In this document: one piece after another, positions 31,145-41,527 of the stretch
Numbering within the stretch: the stretch's first letter is position 1
How the letters are laid out: each line of letters starts with the position of its first letter
Notes under the pieces: model-generated
Told to the model about the DNA's origin: nothing
The model's input: only the letters and a program-made list of their open reading frames with translations
Database searches by the model: none
Program-made: the position numbers and the translations under genes
Assembly (NCBI RefSeq): GCF_000219625.1
Contig: NC_018217.1
Location: 62,001 to 126,000 of the forward strand
DNA from: Zymoseptoria tritici IPO323
Taxonomy: Eukaryota > Ascomycota > Dothideomycetes > Mycosphaerellales > Mycosphaerellaceae
Direction: 5' to 3'
Length of the DNA stretch: 64,000 nt

Positions 31145-33400
31145 ATGGTGCAAAATCTGAAGGCTCTAGCCTTGTTGGCCCTGACAGTCCGCACTTTCGC
31201 TCAAGCTCCTCCGACAGTAATCTTAGGCCCACCGGAAGACTACCAAAAGCCACCAGTATGCCAGTCGAATTGAACCTAAGGATACAGCGTGCTGACGATA
31301 TATAGGCAGAGACTGCAACCGCGAGCGGAAGCGATCTTATCATCACACCTAAGGACCTCAGCCAGGGCATCCCACCAGACGGACTCGACCTCTTCCTGGG
31401 GCCTGATCTCAAGACACAAGTCTCGCAAACTCTCAAGGCCACCTGTAGCAGTGGCTATACTCAAACGTGCGCACAGGCCCTTGCTGGAGTCTTAATGTTC
31501 ATCATGCATTGGAAGGTCGACAGATCGGAGCGATCGGTACTACGGCATTGTCCATAGGGGCAGCAATCGGGATACTCTCCGGTTTGATAGCTCAATGGAT
31601 GGACGGACCAGTCGAGGCACACCAACACATTCCGGCTGCAGTTGTTTCCCAGCTGCAGGCCCAGACGGCAAGCACCATCCAATTCGAGACCTCAACAGGA
31701 GCTCCACCAGTCACTGTCACAATGGCTCCCGCTACGAGTACTGCTGCAACACCCGCGACTATTACAACACTTTCTACCGACTCCGAAACCCATCACAAGG
31801 GCGACGTCTTAATCAACATCCCCGCTCAGCCAGCAGATTTACTGCTGCAGCTCATCTTGATGGAAGGCCACTGCAAGCTCAAACAAAGCAGGATGTTTGT
31901 CCGTCGTGGACCCAGACCAGACCTCACAGTGGCTACGAATGCTGCGATGACGGTACTCTACAACGCTGGCCGATTCACGCCTCTCGACTTGTTCGATATC
32001 ACTGGCCTCCCGCAACGCCTTCTCCACTATCGCGGTGAGCTCATACATTCGCAGAATCTGATTCTATCTAGCTGACAACAAACAGATGAAGCGGTCCAGG
32101 CCGCTCTGGTATCGGTCCAAGAAGCTGCACTCAAGCTTCCAGTCTTTGCTGGCGTTGCAGTCGACATTACGAAAGAAGTAGCAAGCATAGTCTTTGCCGC
32201 GGCATATGGCGTGTGCATTGACAACATTTCAAGGCTGGAACAGATTGCTATTGAAAGCTCCATGGTATCGGAAGATCCGATCGCCGAGGACGGTCAAGAA
32301 GAGGACAAGAATTGTCCTAAAGACAAACCTCTTTGTGACGAGGCGGGCTGTCTTGGCATCGAAGGCGTGTGCCAAATGGTAAGTCGTCGTCCTTCGGTCA
32401 CTTGATGCAAACACTGACGACTACAGCGCGATTTCAAACACTGCACATGCTTGACCAAGGTTAATGTCTTCATCCAACATGGGACCCGAAGCGAGTGGGA
32501 CGCAGGACAGCAATTGATCGGCGCAATGTTGAAGAGTGCCGCTCCTGAGGCCCCCAAGCTCGATTGTGATGCGGACGCTCGTGTGGATCTGGAGAGCGGC
32601 GACTTCACAAAGTAAGGCGCCATCTCATCCGCTCGTTCTACCATCTCTAACATATTCATAGGCTTGTCGACTCATTCTGCAATGGGTTCAACCTCAAACC
32701 TGATCTCGACAAGAACATCGACCCGAAGGAAGCTGGTTCTCGTGGCGAATACACTGGCACCTCATTCAACTTTGCTTGGAAAGCCAAAGACGGCCAATGT
32801 TCCACATCGTGCGCCGACATCTTCGCGGCATTCCGATCCTCGACAGTGTGCAGCTATGATAGCCACACCATGTCCAAGTCCGGCTCTCAAGAAACAGCTT
32901 GCGGCACAGCTTCCTTCAAATTCGACAAGTCCGAGACTGAAGACTCGGATCCAGTCGTCGCCAACCCTCTCAAGTGCGGCGACCGAACGGACCAGGGCAA
33001 CGCCGAACACTTCATGCCGTTGGACACGATGAACAAAGCCATCGACAAATTCTGCAATCAAGGCCGCGGCGACAAGTCTAGAGTACTTCCTATCGACAAA
33101 CACGCAGTCTACGTCGAGATGACCGCGCTGAAAGGGCCGGATTGTCCTGCGACTAACTTCAAGAGCAAGGCTACGAAGCAGATGTGCAAGGACGAGCTGA
33201 AATACATCATCAACACATGTAAGTGAAGAGCCTCGTAATCGTACGGCAATGGTGACTAACGATTAACAGGCGACACTTCGAATCCCAGCGGCGCGGAGGA
33301 TTGGAAGCAAGGCGGCGAGTACACTAAAGGATGTTTCACCTATGCAATTCGATTAGCGCCCGCTTCTCTCTCGACGTACATTCTTTGGGGCGATGATTGA
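31145..33400 (+). pseudogene. Large secreted protein, six exons, one single-base frameshift
   Basis: Exons are 31145-31255, 31306-32034, 32086-32378, 32427-32611, 32662-33218 and 33270-33400; all five introns are GT-AG. All phases agree if one base is restored in exon 2 near 31494 (TTAATG, where TTAAATG would keep frame), giving about 668 residues. A signal peptide starts it (MVQNLKALALLALTVRTFAQA). Exon 2 has a hydrophobic helix (GAIGTTALSIGAAIGILSGL) and a Thr/Pro-rich linker. The C-terminal half is cysteine-rich (CPKDKPLCDEAGCLGIEGVC, CSTSCADIFAAF, CGDRTDQGN, PDCPATNF). It is probably extracellular or wall-associated; similar architectures occur in fungal proteins related to chitinase C-termini, but I cannot assign it firmly. 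The frameshift is either genuine decay or a homopolymer error; everything downstream is open, which favours error or very recent decay. Confidence 0.68.
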
Positions 33401-33884
33401 TCGATGGAAGGATCGTGTTGGCCACAAAGTTCAAAGAAATTATGCGGGTCATGCTCGTCTTGCCGAACTCGAATGCCTGTAATCGAATTCAAGTCTTTGC
33501 GTTCGACGCATGATCTGAGGACGTGATCCGGGATCGCATTATCGTTTCGAGTACTCGCTTGAGACATTGAGATCATCACGACACGATGGATGGAACCGCT
33601 GAGGTGCGGACAATACCTGGAGCAGACACATTGGTTCTGGGCCATTCTGCCTACGAAACTCATCGCAACGGGATACCGAGACTATTAGATCCTTCCAGAG
33701 GTAGAATCGTGGCTATGCAAGCACGCTGCTGCACGAGGCGGATCCACATCAAATCAGGCGTCTATGCCGACCTCATGATTGGCCTCACATCAAGTTCGTG
33801 TGGAGAGTTAGCTTGGTTTGAAATTTATATCTATCTACCACGACCGCCACCTCTGCGGCGAGCCAGTCACTCGACCGACTTAAC
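33401..33884. other. Intergenic
   Basis: About 480 bp before paralogue C. A TATA-like ATTTATATC lies near 33823, about 60 bp before its start codon. Confidence 0.45.
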
Positions 33885-34903
33885 ATGCTCAGTTTCATCT
33901 CGACGCTATTCGCCTCCAAGCCCAGGACTCGCGGATGCGTGGCATACTCCGCGCAGCCGGAAGTCCTACCACCTGTGCTCATCCGAGACCTACCTTCTTC
34001 ACGGCGTCGATCGACCATCTCCGATACACCGGAAGATGAGCGTCACCTGCAAGAACAGTCCCTCCTACTCACACGCTTGCCGATCGACATTCGCGTCCTT
34101 ATCTGGGAGCTCGTGATTGGACCTGAGCACGATGAAGTCCTGCATCTAAGCCGGTCGACGGCATTGTTCGACACTGTCGCTGTTTCTCGAATGGAGACAA
34201 GAGTATTCTTGCGTTTCGGCACTCTTGCTGGCAAGTCTTCTGGTCGAAGAGGGCGCGGGAGGTTGGCTATAGGGTGTCAACGGAGCCGCAGGATACTCGG
34301 AAGATCTGGTCTTTAATTCTGACTTGCAAGCTCGTGTGAGTCTTTCTTCGCAATTCAAGCTGTCACGAAGCTGCCATTCCAGGCTTAACAACACGGCTGA
34401 CTTCCCGTAACAGATATCGAGAATCCATCAACCTCCTCTACCAGTCCAACACATTCGACTTCCGAGAAGTAGAAGCCGTTACCCGACTCCCCCGAATTAT
34501 TCTCCCACAGCGACTCCAGCACATCCGCCGCATCCATTTCTCCACCGCGTTCCAAGTTCCCTTTCTCCGGCATGCAGTCTATGGACCACACATCCACATT
34601 TTACCGGACGACTTCTCGCAATGGTCGGCAGCATGCCGAATCTTTGCCTCTTTTCCTGCTCTCCATGAGCTTCGGGTTACGATTGCGATATGGCATGCCG
34701 ATCCGGATAGAAGAGAGGACGACGAGGAGGCGTTGATGAGTCTGTTGGAGCCCTTGAAAGCGGCTCGTGCGTTACGGTTTACTGTCATTCTTACTCAAAG
34801 GATCCAGGATGCAGTACGGATGAAGCTGGGGCCCTTGCCGTATGAGCTTGTGCAGCGCGAGAGGCCGGGGATTGGGTTTCGGATCGATGCCGATGACTTT
34901 TAG
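33885..34903 (+). pseudogene. DUF7730-type protein, paralogue C, single-base frameshift
   Basis: From ATG 33885 (MLSFISTLFASK) the frame holds LLLTRLPIDIRVLIWELVIG, then leaves register at about 34148. There CTAAGCC would need one more A to continue as in paralogue B. In the corrected frame RHCRCFSNGDKSILAF and RKIWSLILTCKLV follow to a donor at 34336 (GTGAGT). Exon 2 (34414-34903) begins YRESINLLYQSNTFDFREVE, contains ILPQRLQHIRRIHFSTAF, and is 490 nt long, exactly the length of exon 2 in paralogue B. The 78-nt intron has a CTTAAC-like branch site. Either a young pseudogene or an assembly error in an A-run. Confidence 0.75.
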
Positions 34904-35206
34904 CGTTGGCCTCGTACTTTTTCTCTAGCGAACATCAGTGCTGTGAGTCAGACATCAACGAAATACGTGAATGTCTTGTAAACGCCACACTTTCTGTGAA
35001 TCACCGCTGTCGCCTTAAGCGCTCTAGGTAGTATGTTCCGTGCACGCACGTTGCTCGAGACGTGAAGTCAAGCCGCGCGCTTAGATTTGTTTCACCAGTC
35101 TCCATATAGTTAGCTTCCTCCTAGCGTCGTTCCAGCCATCCATGTCCTCATTGACCAACCTACACTATCTTTCCTACTAATACAACTTACTATAACTAAC
35201 TCTAGC
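34904..35206. other. Intergenic / unresolved 5' end of next gene
   Basis: It ends with TATAACTAACTCTAG, a good branch site plus acceptor, so an upstream exon of the next gene should lie here. I could not find an exon with a matching donor. Confidence 0.4.
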
Positions 35207-35982
35207 CTACTCTACTTCCAACTCGAAGAACCAGACGACGACCCTCTCAGCGACGACGTCTTCGGCATCCTCCGCAATACCCTCCAGCCAGACAGCGAAC
35301 TTCCACTCGAAACCGCGGTCCAGCAGATTACCGCCCTTCTGCTGGATGCAAGACTGTATTCCAGAGAGGTCCGTGTGTTTCTCGAGACATGCTATAAACT
35401 CGCTGAGCAGATCCCGTACTCTCATCCTTCGATGATAAAGCTGGTCGCTTTGATCGACTCCGTTCTTGGTTCAATCGCGGAATTTCAAGAGGCTGAGACT
35501 GGGCTGGCGGTGGGCGATGATCGGTTTCAGAAGCTGGGAGAGACGCTGTAGGATTAGTGGGATAGTATGTCCTCCATGGACGAAGTATGATATTGCACGA
35601 TGCTGAATCTCGCACAGCCAGCACACCGGCCGAGGATCCAAGCAAGTACGTGAACTTTCAAGCTTTTGCAGCTCAGCTCTGTAAGCGAGGTATGATCAAA
35701 GGACATCGCCTTGCAGTCTGGACTTCAGAGACTGCTCTTGATAGCAAGAAAGTGGTCGAGCCAGCGGAACGGAATGCTTATGTTCAAGCGGCGGCGAATT
35801 GGTTTTTGATCTATGGCGATGGAATCTTCACAGCGATCGGAGCACAGGAATGGCAGGGCTGGAAGGGTTGTCTTGAGCAAGTGGTCGGAGGGAAGTGGAA
35901 TGGGAAGTCGTGTGCCTTTAATCAGGAGACGAGGCTTTTGGCTGGCAAGGCTGTTGCGGTGATGATTGCGGTTGAGGGATAG
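35206..35982 (+). CDS. DUF3632-type hypothetical protein, 5' end unresolved
   Basis: Two exons are clear: 35206-35547 and 35622-35982, joined by a 74-nt intron (GTAGGA to CAG, phase 2), for about 233 codons to TAG. The first exon opens directly after a splice acceptor and has no ATG, so the start lies in an unseen upstream exon or has been lost. Visible motifs are DVFGILRNTLQPD, AVQQITALLLDARLY, AEQIPYSHPSMIKLVALIDS, YVNFQAFAAQLCKRG and the C-terminal WQGWKGCLEQV. The helical pattern with IPYSHP fits DUF3632, a fungal family of unknown function. It is convergent with the copper transporter gene. Confidence 0.62.
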
Positions 35983-36373
35983 TCGAGAGTCTGAGCTGAT
36001 GACAACGGAGGAGTGAGTTTGAGGGACAAGGTGCTGTGGAGAAGAAGGTGAAGTGCTGATTGACTTTGGCACTAGTATTATCCATCCGATCGGTCGCCGT
36101 ACATGCAAAACAGAGGACAAGGTCAAGAGGACGAAGCCAGCCCGCATTGAATGGCCAGCACGACTGATCTTGATGGAACGATGTCCGTGCTTCTCTGCTA
36201 CTGCAGCTGAATTCCGGTCACAGGCGCCTTAATTATGCTATGCAACCAGAAATGTTTCGTTTCGTCGTTATGCCTCCGCTATTCACTAGCCGTCCTTCAC
36301 TATGAGACTCGCCCTTGCAATTGAAGACTCTGGCAGGGACTCCATAGCGGCGATCTTGCCATGCTCAGGACCC
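35983..36373. other. Convergent intergenic
   Basis: About 390 bp between the stops of the DUF3632-type gene and the copper transporter. Nothing recognisable. Confidence 0.5.
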
Positions 36374-37028
36374 TCAATTACAGCAAAAGGTCAGATTCTC
36401 ATTCCCCACACCTCCCTTCGCAGCATCATCCTCCTGCCCGCCGACCACCACCAACGGAATCTTCACGACCCTCCAATCACACAGAAACTTCCCCAACCCT
36501 GCTCCCAGAAAGATCGAAAGAATGATGTATCCATTAAAGTACATAGCCAACAACATCACAATATACGCCACTCCAAATGTCAGCATGTGAATGACCGCTC
36601 TGATCGTCTGCTGTAGTGGACTCGGTCGGAACGTCAAGAATGTCTGAGCCGGATACGATGGTGGAGCGTTGGCGGCGGCTGAACCGCAGCAGTCTTGTGG
36701 ACCAGACGGCGGTAAGGAGGTGTACCTCGCTTGAAGTTGGGCTGCACGACGCCGGAAGTTGGCGTGGATGAGGGCGTCGTAGTCTTGACCTAAGCGCCGG
36801 AGTGCTTCGAGGAGGACGACGAGGAAGGCGACGCCGATGCAGGAGGCGGCGAACATGCCGTTGGAGGTGACGTGCCATGAGGAGGTGAGGAAGCCTGGGA
36901 TGATGAGTTCTGGAGCTCATGGCAAGATTGATAGTGTGCAACTTACAGGCGTTGACGGTGTACCAATTCCAGAGCATGGAGATCTTGCAGGAAGGGCCGT
37001 CGCCCATGTCCATCCCGCCGTGGTCCAT
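36374..37028 (-). CDS. Ctr-type copper transporter
   Basis: Exons 36947-37028 and 36374-36894 (52-nt intron GTAAGT to CAG, phase 1) give 200 residues. The N-terminus MDHGGMDMGDGPSCKISMLW is Met/His-rich, as in Cu(I) import proteins. Three transmembrane helices follow: about residues 35-60 (FAASCIGVAFLVVLLEAL), then a helix with the MxxxM copper-filter motif (MLLAMYFNGYI), then one with GxxxG packing (FLGAGLGKFLCDW). A C-terminal Cys pair (TFCCN) can hand copper to chaperones. Ctr trimers carry reduced copper across the plasma or vacuolar membrane. Its neighbour across a 580-bp divergent promoter is a ferric/cupric reductase, which would supply Cu(I). Confidence 0.93.
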
Positions 37029-37608
37029 GATGGGTAGTATTGTGGTGTGTTGGCGAGAAAGCGGTGGAGTGTCTTCTACGATAGCAAGATGTCACCAACG
37101 GCAACGTGGATGTTATGTCGTGGTATGGTCGACGCGGTACAGGCGAGAGTATAGATTATGTCGTTGAGAGGTATGGTCGAGTCTCTGAGTGGGATGGAGT
37201 GGTTTTGAGGGCGTGGCTGCAGGGAAGTGGAAACTTGCTCACTTGGTCAAGCACGCGACATACCTCACTTCCCTGCCCGTCACATGGCCAAGATCCCACG
37301 CAAATCACCCGAGGTAAAGTCTGGCCGCATCTTCACGGTCCAGATACCCAAATCGATACGCGACCGGTTCTTCGTCTGTTCCGACTGGTCGGGCGGTGTA
37401 TCGCGGTGAAGTTCACGATGGGTGGAAACTTGCTCAGCCAAGCCTTTGCCAATGCCTCGACCACGAGGACTACCACGCCCCCACCCTCTTCCGACCTCAC
37501 TCTTGAGCAAGTAAAAGACATGTGGAAGAACGTCCCTAGAAGTGTCAGGACATGGCATAAGACACTCCCTTGTACGCATTGCCCTTGACAGCAAACATAA
37601 CGACGACG
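37029..37608. promoter_or_regulatory. Shared divergent promoter of copper transporter and metalloreductase
   Basis: The nonamer ACTTGCTCA occurs three times in these 580 bp: 37233-37241 and 37428-37436 on the plus strand, and as TGAGCAAGT at 37504-37512 on the minus strand. The two plus copies lie inside a 15-bp exact repeat (GTGGAAACTTGCTCA, 37227-37241 and 37422-37436). The core TTGCTCA resembles the copper-response element bound by yeast Mac1 (TTTGCTC) and the site reported for its Aspergillus counterpart. This points to copper-starvation control of both genes. Confidence 0.75.
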
Positions 37609-39786
37609 ATGGCTTCCCTGATACTGGACACTCCCGCCATGATGGATAAACGACATACGCAAGACTACGCCAATGCGAGTGCGCTTGAGCCATACTGGGG
37701 ATATCTTCCCAAGGTCGTCCCTTGTACCAACGATCCGGGCACTTGTGAGTACTGCGATCCTATACCATTCGATGTCGCTGACCTTGCTCCAGGCGACTAC
37801 CTCGATGTCGTCTACTCCACCCACGCACAGGGCATCCTCTTCGTGGGCATCATGTGGATCGTCTTCGGATCGCTCGTCTTCTTCTATGGCATCGGAAGAC
37901 GCTTCGTTCCAGCACGGCAGCCAAAACCGTCGAAAGCAGCCGGCGAACAACCACCGCAACGACAATCATTCCTCCACCGAGCAGCAACAACCACATCATC
38001 CGCAATCCGACGACATCTCCTCAAAGAAACCCCTCTACGTTCCATCTTCGGTCGCACAACTCGCCTGCAAGTCGCCATCCTAGCCTTCCTCATCACCTAC
38101 CTCACCATCTTCACCTTCGTCGGCTTCCGCTACGAATCATGGAATACTCCACCCAACAAGCAAGGCTACCGCAAACACCGCACCTCTCTCGGTCCCTGGT
38201 CCGACCGAATCGGCGTCATGGCGTATGCGATCGTTCCATTCTCCGTCCTTCTCTCCACCCGCGAGTCTCTCCTCTCCCTCATCACAGGAATCCCATACCA
38301 GAACTTCATGTTCCTCCACCGCTGGATCGGATACGTCATCTTCGTCCAATCGGCTCTGCACACCATCGGCTGGTGCATCATCGAAGTCAGACTCTACCAG
38401 CCTCAACCACGAGTATGGTACGACTTTATCACGCAGGCGTACGCCGTGTGGGGTGTCGTTGCTATGGTCGTCATGTCCTTAATGCTGGCCATGTCATTGC
38501 CACCAGTGATCCGACGGACCGGTTATGAAGTCTTCCGCAAAGCACACTATGTCATGGCGATGATCTTCATCGGCGCATGTTATGGGCATTGGGAACACCT
38601 CGGCGTCTTTCTGATCGCTGCGTTGGTCGTGTGGGGTGTTGATCGGTTCTTCCGTCTTGCTCGCACGTTCGTCTTACACTACGATTTCCTTCCGGAGAGC
38701 ACGTCAGCAATGCGATTCCAAGCTGCGGATGCCAAGTTGCAGCATTTTCCGGACCAAATCAACGGAGATGTCGTCCGACTGGATTTCGTCCACAATCACT
38801 CGCCATGGCAAGTCGGCCAGCATTTCTACCTCTGCTTTCCCGAGTCTTCGATCTGGCAATCCCACCCATTCACGCCGCTCAGTCTGCCAGGATTGACACA
38901 AAGTGGCCAGCAACACTCCTACGTCTTCCGCGCAAAATCTGGCGAAACGAAGAAGATGGCCGAAATCGCCTTGCGAAAGCTGTCCGCCGCAGCAGCTATC
39001 ACGTCCACGGAGAAGGAAGACTTCTCCGAAAATCACCCAACTCAACCTCTCACCCACGACTTTAATGCAGCTTCCACAAAAGTCATCCTCACAGGCCCAT
39101 ACGGCACATCTCACACACAAAAGCTCGACGACTCTCCCGGCATCAACGTCCTTCTCATAGCCGGCGGCACAGGTATCACCTTCGTCTTGCCAGTTCTCTT
39201 CCACCTCATGACCGCACCCACACCCGGTGGCTCCGCAGATCGAAGGATCGAGTTCATCTGGGTCGTGAGGAGAAGACAGGATCTCGAGTGGGTGAAGCCA
39301 GAACTGGATACGCTCCGGGCTGCGAGCGCGAGGATGAATCTCATCATCCGCATTTTCGTCACACGCGAAGGTGGAGATGGCGTTGAGGCTGTGCAGCCTG
39401 GATCCGGCGACATTAATTTTTCAGCTGGTGAGAAGAGCCTCGCGAACAATGTCTCCGCATTGACATCCACGACGCCCTCCTCGGACGACGACATCCACTC
39501 TCCTTCCTCATCCGCCTCTTCAACGCCATCATCCCTCCGCAAACAATCCGATCTCCCGAGAAGTGCCGTCAACGAGCTGAACCATCGCCCCTCCCTCCCC
39601 ACCCTCCTCTCCACATTCATCGACTCCACTATCCGCGGTCCAACAACAGTCTACGCTTCTGGACCACCAGAGATGATCACGGACGTCAGGAGGCAGGTAG
39701 CGGAGAGCAACGACGCCGGCAAAGTGTGGAAAGGAGACGAGAGAGGATGGGTAGAATTGGTGGCTGATGATCGGGTGGAGTGGTAG
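37609..39786 (+). CDS. Ferric/cupric reductase, transmembrane (FRE family)
   Basis: An uninterrupted frame encodes 725 residues from ATG 37609. The N-terminus carries an extracellular part with Cys residues (CTNDPGTCEYCDP). Then come a helix (GILFVGIMWIVFGSLVFFYG) and the ferric-reductase core with haem-ligand histidines in MFLHRWIGYVIFVQSALHTIGW and KAHYVMAMIFIGACYGHWEH. FAD binding is shown by HPFTPLSLPG, NADPH binding by LTGPYG and LLIAGGTGITFVLPVLF. A serine-rich loop interrupts the C-terminal NAD module, which ends TTVYASGPPEMITDVRRQV. Such enzymes move electrons from cytosolic NADPH across the membrane to reduce Fe(III) or Cu(II). Pairing with a Ctr gene suggests copper as at least one substrate. 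Confidence 0.92.
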   Translation: MASLILDTPAMMDKRHTQDYANASALEPYWGYLPKVVPCTNDPGTCEYCDPIPFDVADLAPGDYLDVVYSTHAQGILFVGIMWIVFGSLVFFYGIGRRFVPARQPKPSKAAGEQPPQRQSFLHRAATTTSSAIRRHLLKETPLRSIFGRTTRLQVAILAFLITYLTIFTFVGFRYESWNTPPNKQGYRKHRTSLGPWSDRIGVMAYAIVPFSVLLSTRESLLSLITGIPYQNFMFLHRWIGYVIFVQSALHTIGWCIIEVRLYQPQPRVWYDFITQAYAVWGVVAMVVMSLMLAMSLPPVIRRTGYEVFRKAHYVMAMIFIGACYGHWEHLGVFLIAALVVWGVDRFFRLARTFVLHYDFLPESTSAMRFQAADAKLQHFPDQINGDVVRLDFVHNHSPWQVGQHFYLCFPESSIWQSHPFTPLSLPGLTQSGQQHSYVFRAKSGETKKMAEIALRKLSAAAAITSTEKEDFSENHPTQPLTHDFNAASTKVILTGPYGTSHTQKLDDSPGINVLLIAGGTGITFVLPVLFHLMTAPTPGGSADRRIEFIWVVRRRQDLEWVKPELDTLRAASARMNLIIRIFVTREGGDGVEAVQPGSGDINFSAGEKSLANNVSALTSTTPSSDDDIHSPSSSASSTPSSLRKQSDLPRSAVNELNHRPSLPTLLSTFIDSTIRGPTTVYASGPPEMITDVRRQVAESNDAGKVWKGDERGWVELVADDRVEW

Positions 39787-40592
39787 CAAATCAAACACAG
39801 GGCCTCTGGTCTAGGGATTATGATGCTGTATACTGTGAGAGACGACGAATCAAGATCACAATACCGGCACCGTTCTTACGTGTGCAGGGAAAGTCAGCTC
39901 GTCCTGCTTCGCGTTTTGTCCGCTATTTTCCTTTTCATCGGGCGATGAGATTTCTCCCTTTGATCGGCTCCACTCTGCGGACATTGAAAGGTGTGAAGGT
40001 TCCGTGAAATACCTGTCTGTTTCACCGTGAACTACCGTCAAGGCGGATAATGACCGCTGTTGAGTCCGAATGCTTGCAATCCCCATCAAAAAACTGCCTG
40101 CTTTACGACGACCTATATCCCATTCGTCCCTGGCTGATGGAGCTTGTCGTATTGCTATGGCGGCTGCATGCCACGGTCGTACGGATCGTACGAGAGAAGA
40201 GAGCGAAAGCAGGGTCGTCGGTGCGGGCTGTGCAGGGTGCAGACATTATCGTCCAAGCCGTGCCGTCGTTTGGCAGCGGAGCGTGGGTTGAACGTCGAGG
40301 AAAAGAATTTTTCGGGCGTTTTGTCGACGTCGATGAGAATCCGAGTAGTACCTAGCGATCCGTGTCGGCGGTCCATTGATCGATCGTCGCCGCTCGCTGC
40401 TCTGCAACAGTGAGGTCTGTAAGAGCGGGGCTCGAGACATTTTTCCCTTTCAATTTCACACATTCATATGGTCTCTTCCGTCCACCGACTCAGAGCCTCC
40501 ATGCATTCCTCCTTCTTATACACAGCCAAGTCCTGGCCAGCCATGTGCTCGATAGATAGCTCTCGCCTCCTCCTTCTCCTGCTCCCGCAGAT
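39787..40592. other. Intergenic
   Basis: About 800 bp between convergent transcripts. No coding frame, repeat or RNA gene was recognised. Confidence 0.5.
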
Positions 40593-41319
40593 TCAGCGCA
40601 CTGCCCCCATTTGAACCTGGTTCAATGGGAAGTCATAGAGTCCGTCTGAACTGATGCTTCTCAGAACCTCGAAGAAGTCTGGGATGGACCAAAACGTCGA
40701 CTGTCCGCGCCAGTGGTCTTGCTCTCTATTGTAATTCTCCCCCTTCAGCATCCCCATTCCCACAAAGTACGCAGCGCTGGGATGCACGGCAATGCCGGAT
40801 AATAGCGGACCGCATCTGGACAGTTAGTTGTACCAGTAGACTGTTCCCTCGACGGTGTCGAGATAGACGTAAGGAAAGTCGAATGGAGCACCTCTGCTGA
40901 GCCCGACCACGTCCCGAGGTACGTGACCATCCGCATCGGGGTGTTCAGTCGCTTCTCGCATGTCCCGAGCAGATTCGTAGCCTTGGCCAATCATCTCATT
41001 CCAATTGGCCCACCTGCACCGCGCTGGTCCGTGGACATTCGGCTCGAAACTCTCCGTCCGTTTCAAGTATGGTAGCTCGCGGAGCAGCGCGACCACATCG
41101 TCTGACTTTTCCAAGAGCTTCATCGTCTCATCAGTCATCGACGGCCATCCACGCACTGGTGGGTACTCCACAACGCGCGGCGGGGAGGTACATTGATTCG
41201 AGGAATTGGAAGTAGGAGTGGAAAGCGGCGACAGTTGAGGGGTGGGAGTACTGTGCGTACTTTTCGGCGGAGAGTTTTCTCTCGTAGGCGGCGCAGAGCC
41301 ATGCAGGTAGGGACTGCAT
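40593..41319 (-). pseudogene. Hypothetical fungal protein, broken by frameshifts
   Basis: From ATG 41319 (MQSLPAWLCAAYERKLSAEK) the frame reads to FLESMYLP. It can continue as RVVEYPPVRGWPSMTDETMK only if one C is removed from the CCCC run near 41189. That second frame runs through VVALLRELPYLKRTESFEPN and FDFPYVYLDTVEGTVYWYN, then meets a TAA at 40824. Beyond it a related tail is still visible in the same frame (ENYNREQDHWRGQSTFWSIP, DFFEVLRSI), ending at 40593. The layout, with YLDTxxGTVYW followed by CPD and a WxIPDFFEVL tail, resembles an uncharacterised protein family of Pezizomycotina. It is a pseudogene or carries assembly errors. Confidence 0.55.
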
Positions 41320-41527
41320 GGTTGATTCAGTGCGGAGGTAGGGTTGCGTTGAGCTGGTGGGCCAGTTGAATAGATGTGATGGCGAGGCTCACGCATTGAA
41401 GTTTGGCAGCCCGTGCGCCAAGGAGGATCTCGCCTATATTTTGCCGTAAGCAACATAGACTATCACACTGACCAGGCGAAGAAGAGCGGAGGGTAAATGA
41501 AGTCTGAGAAAGATCCAGCATATCCTT

